From: a virus
Direction: 5' to 3' (one strand)
Virus record (IMG/VR): IMGVR_UViG_3300017917_002237
Span: 1 to 64,000 of that record
DNA: 64,000 nt
In this document: positions 39,265 through 46,800 of the stretch, piece by piece
Layout: the number at the start of each line of letters is the position of its first letter
Numbering within the stretch: the first letter of the stretch is position 1
Translations under genes and position numbers: made by a program
The notes under the pieces: generated by a model
What the model saw: only the letters and a program-made list of their open reading frames with translations
What the model was told of the DNA's origin: nothing
Database searches by the model: none

Positions 39265-39513
39265 CTAGTGTACCTGTCTTTCTGTTGGCTCTTCACCGTC
39301 GCCTTCAATGAGACCAAATGCCTGAGCAAGAGCGTGAGCCTCATCATCACTGAGTTCATCCAGGTTAACGGGCACGGCACGTTCTTGCATTTCGCCTGAT
39401 TCTGCTAGACGCATGATCTCGGCAATGAGTCCATCCAGTTCCTCCTGGGTGCCTTCAAAATTATCAAAGCAACCAGGAGCGAACTCCACTTTAATTTTTT
39501 TATCTTCTGTCAT
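39265..39513 (-). CDS. conserved small phage protein
   Basis: 82 residues from the ATG at 39513: IKVEFAPGCFDNFEGTQEEL recalls a family common in T4-like phages, function unknown. Acidic C-terminus. Confidence 0.65.
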   Translation of the reverse strand: MTEDKKIKVEFAPGCFDNFEGTQEELDGLIAEIMRLAESGEMQERAVPVNLDELSDDEAHALAQAFGLIEGDGEEPTERQVH

Positions 39514-39514
39514 T

Positions 39515-39787
39515 TTAATGCAGATCAACTTGCACTTGACGGAAACCGCGAGCATCGGTAACTAAGCCCAGAGGCAAAGGTTCTCCATGATGCTGAGCCA
39601 TGCGGCGTTGATAAGACAACTTCAGCAGAGCTTCCCAAACTGCTACGCGGGCATCGCGAGTAGCGAACATGTCGCTCATTTGCTGAATGGTAATAACCAT
39701 ACCCACATCCTCACCGCTCTGAGCCGTAAGAATAAAACGAAACTTCTGGCTATTCTTAAAACCTTCAATGATCGTCTTGGTACGCAT
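39515..39787 (-). CDS. hypothetical protein
   Basis: 90 residues, alpha/beta, basic. First behind the promoter at 39815-39843. No family recognised. Confidence 0.65.
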   Translation of the reverse strand: MRTKTIIEGFKNSQKFRFILTAQSGEDVGMVITIQQMSDMFATRDARVAVWEALLKLSYQRRMAQHHGEPLPLGLVTDARGFRQVQVDLH

Positions 39788-39814
39788 CGCGCTCTCCAGT
39801 TAGTTGATAACACA

Positions 39815-39843
39815 ATTATACAGCCAAATTGATTTTATGTCAA
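39815..39843 (-). promoter_or_regulatory. sigma70-type promoter
   Basis: TTGACA, 17 bases, TATAAT; upstream block is a diverged version of the repeated element. It abuts the stop of the GIY-YIG gene. Confidence 0.8.
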
Positions 39844-40158
39844 TTAAAGGGTATTTAGGCTAGGTTGCAGTTCACGAGTCAGTTCACGCTCACGTGCATG
39901 AGCTTCGCTCTTGCCGCGAACCTTTTCCAGCAGGTGATACGTGAAGTTCTCAGGACCATGCTCACGCATGCTACGGCACAATGCCCACGTCTTGTTCTCA
40001 GTGAGCGCACGACGAACGTGCTTCTGTATGCGAACCTTCAGGCACTTCACTACACTACCAGAAGCCACAGTCACACCAATATAGAAATCACCCGTAACTT
40101 CGTTGGTGATCTGATATATTGCGTGGTTTCTGTCGCTTCTTGCTTTACGTTTCGTCAT
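39844..40158 (-). CDS. GIY-YIG nuclease, leaderless start
   Basis: 104 residues. AIYQITNEVTGDFYIGVT is the GIY-YIG core with its usual spacing, and later residues (QKHVRRALTENK, EKVRGKSEAHARERE) supply the catalytic Arg and Glu candidates. It resembles the catalytic half of homing or stand-alone phage nucleases. The ATG lies six bases after TATAAT, without a Shine-Dalgarno site. Confidence 0.75.
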   Translation of the reverse strand: MTKRKARSDRNHAIYQITNEVTGDFYIGVTVASGSVVKCLKVRIQKHVRRALTENKTWALCRSMREHGPENFTYHLLEKVRGKSEAHARERELTRELQPSLNTL

Positions 40159-40164
40159 ACCATT

Positions 40165-40193
40165 ATTATACGACAAATGGTATTTTCGGTCAA
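40165..40193 (-). promoter_or_regulatory. sigma70-type promoter, repeated family, leaderless arrangement
   Basis: CAATAATTGACCGAAAATACC, 17-base spacer, TATAAT, then AATGGT and the ATG of the GIY-YIG gene. Confidence 0.85.
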
Positions 40194-40199
40194 TTATTG

Positions 40200-40330
40200 A
40201 GTATTTTTGGCCTAGGGGCGCAGATTGCTGTCGTTTAAGATTGGCGCGAAGTATCCAGGCGTATTGCAGGACCTAGTGGCCGCCTAATCCCCCTATGCTG
40301 ATTAGCTCAGTGAGCTGCCTTCACACGGTA
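40200..40330 (-). ncRNA. possible small RNA gene
   Basis: About 130 bases with no frame, between a complete promoter (40336-40364) and the next promoter. The RNA would contain AGCTCA/TGAGCT and GGCC...CTAGG with CCTAGGCC, allowing paired arms. No T-rich terminator is seen, so the transcript may run into the GIY-YIG gene. On the plus strand there is a faint tRNA-like string (GATTAGCTCAGTGAGC). Confidence 0.4.
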
Positions 40331-40335
40331 GTATT

Positions 40336-40364
40336 ACTATAACACCAGTGGGATTTTTTGTCAA
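40336..40364 (-). promoter_or_regulatory. sigma70-type promoter with no gene directly downstream
   Basis: TCAATAATTGACA, 17 bases, TATAGT. It belongs to the repeated family and points into the 40200-40330 stretch. Confidence 0.75.
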
Positions 40365-40382
40365 TTATTGAGTATTTTTGAG

Positions 40383-40814
40383 TTAGTCGAGCTTGTAGTA
40401 TTTGATACGATATGCTCTTGCCAAACAGATGTTGAATTTTGCCAGTTCGTTGCGCCATTGGAAAAACTTGCGACCATGTGTCATGTTTTCATGAGTTAGC
40501 CATTCCCACTGGTGTACCATTTCATGTGCCATGGTGTCTATGAAAAGACGTTTGCTTAGAAAGCTCTTGTTCATGAAGATCGTGCACTTGGCAGGATCAT
40601 CTAAGTCTCCCCTGCACATACCCCAGAAGTCTTTACTATACATCAATCTGAAGTTAGGCATGCGTAGTTCATTGTTGAACACTTTAGCGTTTATATTGCG
40701 GAAGACTTCTCTGCAATCGCAGATCGTAGGCCTGAACTTATGATCTTCCACCCAGCAGGCTTGGACCATACGAAACAGTTTGGTACGTTCGATACGCTTT
40801 CTGGACCTAGACAT
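40383..40814 (-). CDS. SprT-like zinc metalloprotease
   Basis: 143 residues. MAHEMVHQWEW (HExxH) and THGRKFFQW (third ligand region) match the SprT/Spartan domain. Eukaryotic Spartan cleaves DNA-protein crosslinks; phage SprT-like proteins are common but not characterised. A CATAAATA late-like box lies about 25 bases upstream and GGGAGC precedes the ATG. Confidence 0.8.
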   Translation of the reverse strand: MSRSRKRIERTKLFRMVQACWVEDHKFRPTICDCREVFRNINAKVFNNELRMPNFRLMYSKDFWGMCRGDLDDPAKCTIFMNKSFLSKRLFIDTMAHEMVHQWEWLTHENMTHGRKFFQWRNELAKFNICLARAYRIKYYKLD

Positions 40815-40836
40815 TTCAGCTCCCTTCGCACAATAT

Positions 40837-40844
40837 TATTTATG
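40837..40844 (-). promoter_or_regulatory. late-type promoter box
   Basis: CATAAATA on the minus strand, 22 bases upstream of the SprT-like ATG, whose leader holds a Shine-Dalgarno sequence. Confidence 0.45.
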
Positions 40845-40872
40845 CAAGTTTAGCTGAAAGTTTAGTAAAAAA

Positions 40873-40950
40873 TCAACTCTTTTTTGGTATGGGTCGAAAT
40901 CCGTTTAGAATTTCCCATTCTTCGTCGCTGACTGGCCACCAATTTGTCAT
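40873..40950 (-). CDS. 25-residue peptide
   Basis: MTNWWPVSDEEWEILNGFRP and five more residues. GGGAGG lies eight bases before the ATG, which overlaps the stop of the 22-residue peptide (ATGA). Last of five chained micro-genes. Confidence 0.5.
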   Translation of the reverse strand: MTNWWPVSDEEWEILNGFRPIPKKS

Positions 40951-41015
40951 GGATGAACCTCCCATCCTTCTCGCTTCCATCTGGCTAGCATAATTAATAT
41001 TTCAATGAAATTCAT
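40947..41015 (-). CDS. 22-residue peptide
   Basis: MNFIEILIMLARWKREGWEV plus HP. It overlaps both neighbours. Translation is supported only by this chain arrangement. Confidence 0.35.
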   Translation of the reverse strand: MNFIEILIMLARWKREGWEVHP

Positions 41016-41100
41016 AGTTTTGTTTCAAAAATAGTTCGTCTGCTGTAATAACTGCTATTTTAATGCACAGGGTTACCAACATAATCATAAAAAGTTCCAT
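41002..41100 (-). CDS. 32-residue membrane peptide
   Basis: One hydrophobic helix (ELFMIMLVTLCIKIAVITA) with a charged tail. Overlaps the next micro-gene by 14 bases. Weak ribosome site. Confidence 0.45.
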   Translation of the reverse strand: MELFMIMLVTLCIKIAVITADELFLKQNYEFH

Positions 41101-41111
41101 GGTAACTACGC

Positions 41112-41207
41112 TCAATAAAAGTTTCGATATTTGTCGTTTTGACGATACTCGTTGATGGCCTCGGACCATGCTACTAGAAAATCCCAGATTCCTTTGATTA
41201 TCTTCAT
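41112..41207 (-). CDS. 31-residue peptide
   Basis: MKIIKGIWDFLVAWSEAINE and eleven more residues. Amphipathic. ATGA overlap with the 51-residue gene, whose end also supplies GGGAGG upstream. Confidence 0.5.
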   Translation of the reverse strand: MKIIKGIWDFLVAWSEAINEYRQNDKYRNFY

Positions 41208-41359
41208 AGCCAACCTCCCTGAGGCTTTCTATAACTCCACTGTCTCATTAGATGATCAACATCGGCAGCACTCTGTGGGTAGTGACTGGCAATCCAACGC
41301 TCTAGGTCAGAGCGGCGGTCAATTTTAAAAATTCTTTGTAAGAATCGCAACATATACAT
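41204..41359 (-). CDS. 51-residue basic protein (DUF3563-like)
   Basis: MYMLRFLQRIFKIDRRSDLE..., with ASHYPQSAADVDHLMRQW and GGW end. The pattern (ERWIA-x-x-YPQSAADVDHL) resembles the short DUF3563 family known from Burkholderiales, another hint of a betaproteobacterial host. AAAGGA lies before the ATG. Confidence 0.65.
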   Translation of the reverse strand: MYMLRFLQRIFKIDRRSDLERWIASHYPQSAADVDHLMRQWSYRKPQGGWL

Positions 41360-41425
41360 TTCCTTTGATTTTGTCTAGGTTTTGCTAAGTAGAAACTATA
41401 AACTATATTAGTGTTTCCACTAGTA

Positions 41426-41433
41426 TATTTATG
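41426..41433 (-). promoter_or_regulatory. late-type promoter box
   Basis: CATAAATA on the minus strand, about 67 bases before the first micro-gene of the chain; the intervening leader has no frame. Confidence 0.4.
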
Positions 41434-41449
41434 TTGCGGTGCAAAAAAA

Positions 41450-41731
41450 TTACTCTACAGGAGTATAGATGTTACTCCATTTTTTGAGCTTTTCTTTCTT
41501 GGCTAATAGGGCAAGTTCGACATTGTTCCAATCAAGAACACTGTGTTCTACCATGAGATCAACCATGGCCAGTAGGTCACCCACTTCATCTTCCAGATGT
41601 TGCCTATTGGTTTTGTCTGTATTTGGTTTGAGGTTGTCTATTCCAAAACGATTGATTTTGCTAATGGCAACTACTACTTCTGCACATTCCTCTTGGGTAA
41701 TGTCCAGTATTTCTTTGACTTTTGAGTCCAT
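41450..41731 (-). CDS. MazG-like NTP pyrophosphohydrolase
   Basis: 93 residues, all-alpha. EECAEVVVAISKINRFG and LEDEVGDLLAMVDLM supply the E-x-x-E and E-x-x-D metal sites of the MazG/dUTPase superfamily. It may hydrolyse dNTPs or ppGpp precursors. TAATG overlap with clpS. Confidence 0.75.
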   Translation of the reverse strand: MDSKVKEILDITQEECAEVVVAISKINRFGIDNLKPNTDKTNRQHLEDEVGDLLAMVDLMVEHSVLDWNNVELALLAKKEKLKKWSNIYTPVE

Positions 41732-42036
41732 TATTCAGATTCTAAATTGATATTGAGATTGTGGCCGTTGGTTCTGGAAATATAAACCGCCTCATTGTGC
41801 TTTTGCTCTGCAACCTCGAATGTGTATATGCCAGCGACGCCTTTGCCGCTGTTGTGTATTTCCATGGTTAAATTTAAGGCGCCCTCATCACTGTGATGGA
41901 AAACAGCCTTAAGTAGTTCTTTGACGAACTCCATTGGAGTTGTGTCGTCGTTATTAAAAATAACCTTATACATGTTGGGCTTTTGAATCACCACGTTTTG
42001 CTTGGTTGTTTGACTTGTTTCTGCCATTACCGTCAT
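41731..42036 (-). CDS. clpS: ClpS-like N-degron adaptor
   Basis: 101 residues. YKVIFNNDDTTPMEFVKELL and the IHNSGKGVAGIYTFEVAEQK block are characteristic of ClpS, which binds proteins with bulky N-terminal residues and delivers them to ClpA. Asn/Asp and His of the N-degron pocket are present. No ClpA is seen here. AGAGGA precedes the ATG and an exact late-type promoter lies 17 bases upstream. Confidence 0.9.
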   Translation of the reverse strand: MTVMAETSQTTKQNVVIQKPNMYKVIFNNDDTTPMEFVKELLKAVFHHSDEGALNLTMEIHNSGKGVAGIYTFEVAEQKHNEAVYISRTNGHNLNINLESE

Positions 42037-42052
42037 TTTAGTCCTCTATCAT

Positions 42053-42060
42053 TATTTATA
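42053..42060 (-). promoter_or_regulatory. late-type promoter TATAAATA of clpS
   Basis: Exact consensus on the minus strand, directly after the terminator-like hairpin of hsp20. Confidence 0.6.
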
Positions 42061-42079
42061 CAGGGGGCATGGCCCCCTG
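42061..42079 (-). terminator. perfect hairpin after hsp20
   Basis: CAGGGGGC/GCCCCCTG form an 8-bp GC-rich stem with a 3-base loop, four bases after the hsp20 stop. There is no long T-run, so termination may be partial. Confidence 0.55.
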
Positions 42080-42083
42080 CTTA

Positions 42084-42518
42084 TTACTTCGTATAACCCA
42101 GGACTTGGATTTTACGTGGCTTGAGCTCGTCAGGGACGATGCGTGATACTGCAATACGTAGCACGCCGTCTTTGATAACTGCTTCACCAACTTGCATGTA
42201 TTCACCAAGAGTCAGTGTTCGTTCAAAACTGCGATAGGCCAGACCTCTGTGTAGGTATTCTGCGCCGGCGCCTTCCTCTTGTTTTTTCTCTCCGCGAACG
42301 ATCAGCTGATTTTTATCAACTTCAACGTCAATTTCCTCAAGGCTAAATCCAGCCACTGCGAATTCGAGTTCGTAGTGATCTTCATCTTTCTTGATGACAT
42401 TGTAGGGAGGGTAAGTGTTATTTGAATACAAGCGATCGCTGAGTATGCGATCAAAACCGATTAGGGCTCGGTTTAACTGCTGTAGTGCAGTAGTATCAAA
42501 TCGTGTTAGTGCGTTCAT
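42084..42518 (-). CDS. small heat-shock protein HSP20
   Basis: 144 residues. The alpha-crystallin domain is complete: DHYELEFAVAGFSLEEIDVE, LIVRGEKK, YLHRGLAYRSFERTLTL and GVLRIAV. N-terminal NALTRFDTTALQQLNRALIG matches IbpA-type proteins. It prevents aggregation and acts with ClpB/DnaK, and sHSPs are common in T4-like cyanophages. The ATG at 42518 has AGGAG upstream; the longer frame is not needed. Confidence 0.92.
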   Translation of the reverse strand: MNALTRFDTTALQQLNRALIGFDRILSDRLYSNNTYPPYNVIKKDEDHYELEFAVAGFSLEEIDVEVDKNQLIVRGEKKQEEGAGAEYLHRGLAYRSFERTLTLGEYMQVGEAVIKDGVLRIAVSRIVPDELKPRKIQVLGYTK

Positions 42519-42592
42519 GATATTCTCCTTTTTAAAGCAAGAACGTTTGGGCAATATGCCCTGTGTGAAACCCATCAGGCGTCTCACAAGTA

Positions 42593-42600
42593 TATTTATA
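42593..42600 (-). promoter_or_regulatory. late-type promoter TATAAATA of hsp20
   Basis: Exact consensus, 75 bases before the hsp20 ATG. The leader contains a GGGCAATATGCCC hairpin (42549-42561) that could affect translation. Confidence 0.5.
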
Positions 42601-42608
42601 CAGGAAAT

Positions 42609-43025
42609 TTATTCTTCTGTCAATAAGTCGCCCTTGTTCTTCTTAGCCAGAACAAGTAGGAATCGATATTCATCGTAGGCGTTTCTAACTGCTGGGCAGT
42701 TATCACGTATTTCTTTTTCTTCGGCGATCATGGCTTCAAGTTTTTCAAGCCTACTGGTTAGTTCTTCATAGGGATCTGTAAAAGTAACTGTAGATCCTGA
42801 GTTCCAGTTTATCCCATTGCCGGTGATGCCTGGACCAGCTGCTATTGTACCACCAATGGCACCTGAATTAAATGAATCTATGCCGGTCAGTGTGATTGTG
42901 TCCATGCCAGGTATAGTTATAACTGTATCAGCCATGGTGTTTGCACACACATAATCGTCGAGTGCACCAGATGATATCGTTATAGTCTCTATGCCGGAGC
43001 CTGGCACAATTGTATCGTTACTCAT
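42609..43025 (-). CDS. possible virion or chaperone-like phage protein
   Basis: 138 residues from the ATG at 43025. A Gly/Ser/Thr-rich N-terminal half (GIETITISSGALDDYV, GPGITGNGINW) resembles fibre proteins; the C-terminal half is helical (EKLEAMIAEEKEIRDNC, YRFLLVLAKK) in a pattern I associate with T4-like phages. Role unknown. Last gene of the clpX/infC/rpsU polycistron. Confidence 0.6.
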   Translation of the reverse strand: MSNDTIVPGSGIETITISSGALDDYVCANTMADTVITIPGMDTITLTGIDSFNSGAIGGTIAAGPGITGNGINWNSGSTVTFTDPYEELTSRLEKLEAMIAEEKEIRDNCPAVRNAYDEYRFLLVLAKKNKGDLLTEE

Positions 43026-43026
43026 A

Positions 43027-43260
43027 TTAATAAAGTTTCTTAGGTAATGCTTCTGCTTGACGTTTGCGTTCTGCTCTGCGTACTTGTTGATTCTTAATGC
43101 GTCTGCGTTTTGTTGTGGGTTTTTCATAGAACTCTTTTTCTTTTAGTTCCATGAGTTTGCCACTTTCCTGAATCTTCTTTTTAAAGGTACGCAAGGCTTT
43201 TTCTACATTATCGTTATGTACATCTACACGATTACCATTAAAAAATTTTTGTTTACTCAT
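43027..43260 (-). CDS. rpsU: ribosomal protein S21
   Basis: 77 residues. NVEKALRTFKKKIQESGKL, EFYEKPTTKRRRIKNQQVRR is an unmistakable bS21 core with basic tail. S21 sits near the anti-Shine-Dalgarno sequence and affects mRNA selection. Phages that carry S21 may bias host ribosomes to phage mRNA; whether this one is incorporated is not known. ATGA overlap with infC. Confidence 0.95.
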   Translation of the reverse strand: MSKQKFFNGNRVDVHNDNVEKALRTFKKKIQESGKLMELKEKEFYEKPTTKRRRIKNQQVRRAERKRQAEALPKKLY

Positions 43261-43796
43261 TTTACTTTGCCTTGAAAAATAACTGCGGTTAATCTATTCC
43301 CCTGCATTTCACTTTTGCCTTCTATTTTGGCAGAGGGTATCTGGGTCAATATGTTTTCTATAATAACGTGTCCAACTTCTGTGTTAGACATTTCTCTGCC
43401 TCTGAATTTTATAATAATTTTTACTTTGTCACCGTCATCAATCCACTCTTTGATATGTTTTATTTTAACATCCAGATCATGCGTGTCAATAACGGGTCGT
43501 AATTGAACTTCTTTAATGTCCACTCGATTTTCACGATTGCGTTTGTCCTGCTCCTTTTGCTTCTTTTGCAGGTCATACTTATACTTACCTACGTCTCCTA
43601 TTTTGCAAACAGGGGGATTGGTTTGTGGATTAATGAGAATTAGATCAAGGCCCTGTTCTTCTGCTAGGCCCAGTGCTTTGAAAAAATTTAATATGCCTAT
43701 GTTTTGACCCACTGCGTCAATGAGTCTAACTTCGCGAGCGCGAATTTCTCTATTAGACAGAATTCTGTTCTCGTGTCTTCTTTCGTTTGTTGCCAT
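43257..43796 (-). CDS. infC: translation initiation factor IF-3
   Basis: 179 residues, full length. N-terminal domain (EVRLIDAVGQNIGILNFFKAL), linker (KYKYDLQKKQKEQDKRNRENR) and C-terminal domain (LRPVIDTHDLDVKIKHIKEW, KVKIIIKFRGREMSNTEVG). IF-3 proofreads start codon and initiator tRNA. Notably the phage also has leaderless starts, which IF-3 usually disfavours in Escherichia coli. The start lies inside the clpX end (44-base overlap). Confidence 0.95.
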   Translation of the reverse strand: MATNERRHENRILSNREIRAREVRLIDAVGQNIGILNFFKALGLAEEQGLDLILINPQTNPPVCKIGDVGKYKYDLQKKQKEQDKRNRENRVDIKEVQLRPVIDTHDLDVKIKHIKEWIDDGDKVKIIIKFRGREMSNTEVGHVIIENILTQIPSAKIEGKSEMQGNRLTAVIFQGKVK

Positions 43797-44991
43797 ATAC
43801 TAATAATGGTTCCTTGCCCTGCGTTACGGTGTCCTCGGTTATTGTAACTTTGACCACGTTATCGTTGGCCAAATCTGGCAGGACGAATTGCGTTTGTAGC
43901 AATACATTTTCTAACTCTGCTCTGAGCCCTCGAGCACCCACTTTCATGCTGTGGCATTTTTGTGCTAGTGCTTGACAAGCAGATGTGTCTATTTCAAGCT
44001 CTATGTTATCCATTTTAAATAGAGCCTTAAATTGGCTTATAAGACTATTCTTTGGTTCAATCAAAGCTCTGACCAGTTGATCTATGGTTAGCTCTTCAAG
44101 AACTGTAACCTTGGGAAGTCTACCTACCAGTTCAGGTATCATGCCCCATTTGACCAGATCATCAGGAATGACTTTGTTTAGTTCTGCTTTTTTCTTAGTG
44201 GGATCTCCACCAAAGCCTATACTACTGGTGACATTAATTCGTTTGCTTATGTGATCTTCAAGACCCACAAATGCACCACCTAGAATAAACAATATATTTT
44301 TAGTGTTAATGGTTAGTAATTCATTGCCAGGATGTTTGCGACCGCCTGCTTGTGGTACACGGCATTCTGTGCCCTCAATGATTTTTAACAGGGCCTGCTG
44401 TACGCCTTCGCCGCTGACGTCACGTGTGATGCTGGTGCTTTCACTCTTGCGGCCTTTTTTGTCTATTTCATCTATGTAGATGATACCACGTTCTGTTTGT
44501 TCAATATTTTGACCACTTGCCTGATAGAGTTTGTGTATGACGTTCTCAACATCTTCACCAACATATCCTGCTTCTGTTAAACTGGTGGCGTCTGCTATGG
44601 CAAATGGAACGTTTAAGAACTTGGCGATTGTTTTTGCCAACAGAGTTTTACCACTGCCCGTTGGGCCTATTAGGAGCACATTGCTCTTTTCGATGTCAAC
44701 GTCTGTGGTGTTGTGCAGGCGTTTGTAGTGATTGTATACAGCCACACTCATGGTTAATTTAGCGAGCTCTTGACCAATAACATACTGATCAAGATGTTCG
44801 TAAATTTCTTTTGGTGTAGGTAGTTTTTCATTTTGAAAATTAGTGGCAGCATCTTCTTTGATAACTTCGTTACAAAGTTTAATGCACTCGTCGCAAATAT
44901 AACCTTTGCTACCGGCTACTAATTTCTTGACCTCGTTCTGTGTTTTTTCACAGAAGCTGCATTCTAAGATAGGTTTATTTTTTTCAGCCAT
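43753..44991 (-). CDS. clpX: ATP-dependent unfoldase ClpX
   Basis: 412 residues, full length. Zinc-binding domain with C11, C14, C33, C36; Walker A GPTGSGKT at 109-116; GYVGEDVEN pore loop; DEIDK Walker B; RKH loop ([10 protein letters not shown]); and IGF (SSIGFGG), needed for docking to ClpP. With the phage clpP (23694-24281) it could form a phage-only ClpXP, or it could redirect the host one. In a polycistron with infC and rpsU. Confidence 0.97.
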   Translation of the reverse strand: MAEKNKPILECSFCEKTQNEVKKLVAGSKGYICDECIKLCNEVIKEDAATNFQNEKLPTPKEIYEHLDQYVIGQELAKLTMSVAVYNHYKRLHNTTDVDIEKSNVLLIGPTGSGKTLLAKTIAKFLNVPFAIADATSLTEAGYVGEDVENVIHKLYQASGQNIEQTERGIIYIDEIDKKGRKSESTSITRDVSGEGVQQALLKIIEGTECRVPQAGGRKHPGNELLTINTKNILFILGGAFVGLEDHISKRINVTSSIGFGGDPTKKKAELNKVIPDDLVKWGMIPELVGRLPKVTVLEELTIDQLVRALIEPKNSLISQFKALFKMDNIELEIDTSACQALAQKCHSMKVGARGLRAELENVLLQTQFVLPDLANDNVVKVTITEDTVTQGKEPLLVYGNKRKKTREQNSV

Positions 44992-45406
44992 TACCCAAGA
45001 ACGCCCTTAGCATATTATGCAGTTGCTCAGAATCGACAAATACGTTTGCATTAACAGTATTTAACAACATTCGCATGTTTTTGTCAACTAGTTCTGGATC
45101 GGCATAAAACCATACCTTGTTGCCCAAATGAAGCATAGCCATAATCATTTCGATTTCGGTTGTTATACCTGCATGCACCATGATTAGATCTGAATGCTCT
45201 GCCATCATGTATAGCCATTGCCAATTTTCTGCTGACTTTTCATCTAGATGATAAAAGGTCATTGGTATGCTGTTAAACGTGGATTCTAAATCATCTGTTA
45301 GGTCTTCAACCCACTCGCTGTCTGTACCAATAAACGCTATCTTCAGCCCATCTTCTGGTAAGAATATTGTGGGCGGCGTTATATAGTAGTTTTGTGTATC
45401 ATCCAT
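44984..45406 (-). CDS. hypothetical protein, Rossmann-like
   Basis: 140 residues. LKIAFIGTDSEWVEDLTDDL, HSDLIMVHAG and GNKVWFYADPELV suggest an alpha/beta fold like nucleoside 2-deoxyribosyltransferases, but no catalytic Glu/Asn is obvious. Overlaps clpX and the membrane gene. Confidence 0.6.
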   Translation of the reverse strand: MDDTQNYYITPPTIFLPEDGLKIAFIGTDSEWVEDLTDDLESTFNSIPMTFYHLDEKSAENWQWLYMMAEHSDLIMVHAGITTEIEMIMAMLHLGNKVWFYADPELVDKNMRMLLNTVNANVFVDSEQLHNMLRAFLGNG

Positions 45407-46655
45407 TTCTATTTTTTATTGGTCCCCAGTGAGTAGACTTTGCTCTATTCTTTTTAGCTAGTTCTTTGACTATTTTTTTATAGACTGCTTCTAAACCTTC
45501 ATTGTCATCTGCGTCTATCATTTTTTGAATTTCTGTATCAAAGTCAGGCTTTACTGGTTTTGTTTCACTTAATGATTTATCTTGCGGCGTCTGTTCTATA
45601 ATAGGTTCTATAATAGGTTGCTCAATATTGTTTGTATTATCACTAGTGGCAACAGGATCGTCCGCAACAATTTCAGGCTTAGATTTTTTAGCCCTTCGAA
45701 TCTTTTTTTTAGGTTCAGGATCCGCCTCTACTCCCACTGTTTCCACTGGGGCTGGGTCAACAATATGGGACTCAATTTTTGTTGCATCACTTGTAGATGC
45801 TTGGGGTTGTTCTGCAGGTGTATCAGCCACCTGCAACTCAGTTGTGTTAGCCACATCTTTATTTGTTTTATCATCAGGTTTTTCCTCCTTGGGTGGTTCC
45901 TGCCACTCTGCTTGGCGCATCTGTGTTAAGTTCGCCGCTATTAACATGAGCACAGCCAGTGGGTCGAAAACCACAATCAATAATATTATCAGCCAACGCA
46001 CGGCACGTTCCAACAAGTTACCGTCAGGATTGTCTCCATAAATCAGTGCCGCTATATATTTTAACGGACCAACTTCGGCTTCCACTTTACGAACTTCGGC
46101 AGCGATGGGTGCCCGTGCTTCATTAAGTTGACTAATTTTCTTCTGTTCGGTTTCGATTTCAGCAAGTAGTCTACGACGTTCGGCTTGTTGGCTCCTACGG
46201 ATAGCCACGGCTTTATCGGCTCCCGCTTCTGTTGTAGACCTACCCATAACCTGGTCCACTGCCTCATCCAACTGTTTAAGTGCTCGCCTGTTCGCATCAA
46301 TATTTTCCTTTGCGGTTTTAATCTTCTCATCGTAGACTGCGATTTGAGCCAGAACATCTCCACTGACCAAACTTTGATCACTGTGAGCTTTACTCAAAAA
46401 ACCAAAAATACCCATGCTTGTTATCAGCATGAGCACCAGCAGGGCAGTGGTAAAGTATGTTTTCATCAGCAGTGGGATGGCCCGCCAGTATCTATATAAC
46501 CAACTCGCCACCACCAGCTTGGCAACTTCAAGACTGCCGCCCATGATGGCCACAGGAATTGCCGCTGCGCTAAAGATGGCGACGAGTCCAATAACACTGT
46601 AGTAGGCAGCAATGCCGCTGAGTACCATTGCTGTTAAAAACAATAAGATGAACAT
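45399..46655 (-). CDS. large membrane protein with coiled coil and acidic tail
   Basis: 418 residues. Four hydrophobic segments (three in the first 90 residues, one at about 230: IILLIVVFDPLAVLMLIAAN). Between them is a coiled coil (EKIKTAKENIDANRRALKQL); the C-terminal 150 residues are Pro/Asp/Glu-rich and disordered, ending KSTHWGPIKNRNG. I recognise the arrangement from T4-like phages, function unknown. The late-type TATAAATA lies five bases before the ATG. It begins the clpX/infC/rpsU polycistron. Confidence 0.7.
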   Translation of the reverse strand: MFILLFLTAMVLSGIAAYYSVIGLVAIFSAAAIPVAIMGGSLEVAKLVVASWLYRYWRAIPLLMKTYFTTALLVLMLITSMGIFGFLSKAHSDQSLVSGDVLAQIAVYDEKIKTAKENIDANRRALKQLDEAVDQVMGRSTTEAGADKAVAIRRSQQAERRRLLAEIETEQKKISQLNEARAPIAAEVRKVEAEVGPLKYIAALIYGDNPDGNLLERAVRWLIILLIVVFDPLAVLMLIAANLTQMRQAEWQEPPKEEKPDDKTNKDVANTTELQVADTPAEQPQASTSDATKIESHIVDPAPVETVGVEADPEPKKKIRRAKKSKPEIVADDPVATSDNTNNIEQPIIEPIIEQTPQDKSLSETKPVKPDFDTEIQKMIDADDNEGLEAVYKKIVKELAKKNRAKSTHWGPIKNRNG

Positions 46656-46660
46656 TATTT

Positions 46661-46668
46661 TATTTATA
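46661..46668 (-). promoter_or_regulatory. late-type promoter TATAAATA, leaderless spacing
   Basis: Exact consensus followed by AAATA and ATG. It should drive the six-gene polycistron from the membrane protein to 42609. No Shine-Dalgarno sequence is present before the ATG. Confidence 0.6.
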
Positions 46669-46800
46669 GAATGTAGGCCCTAGAAATATGTCTACGAAGA
46701 GTTATCTTTTAAGTTAATACACTTAAAAGCACAGTTAATTATACATGAAGTCGCCGGATACATCAAGAATTATGGTAAATATTACAAATAGGAAGAAAAA

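Noticed and set aside
40296-40350. tRNA-like string on the plus strand (GATTAGCTCAGTGAGC, then GCCTTCACACGG)
   Set aside because: Length is far too short and acceptor and T arms are missing; at most a remnant.
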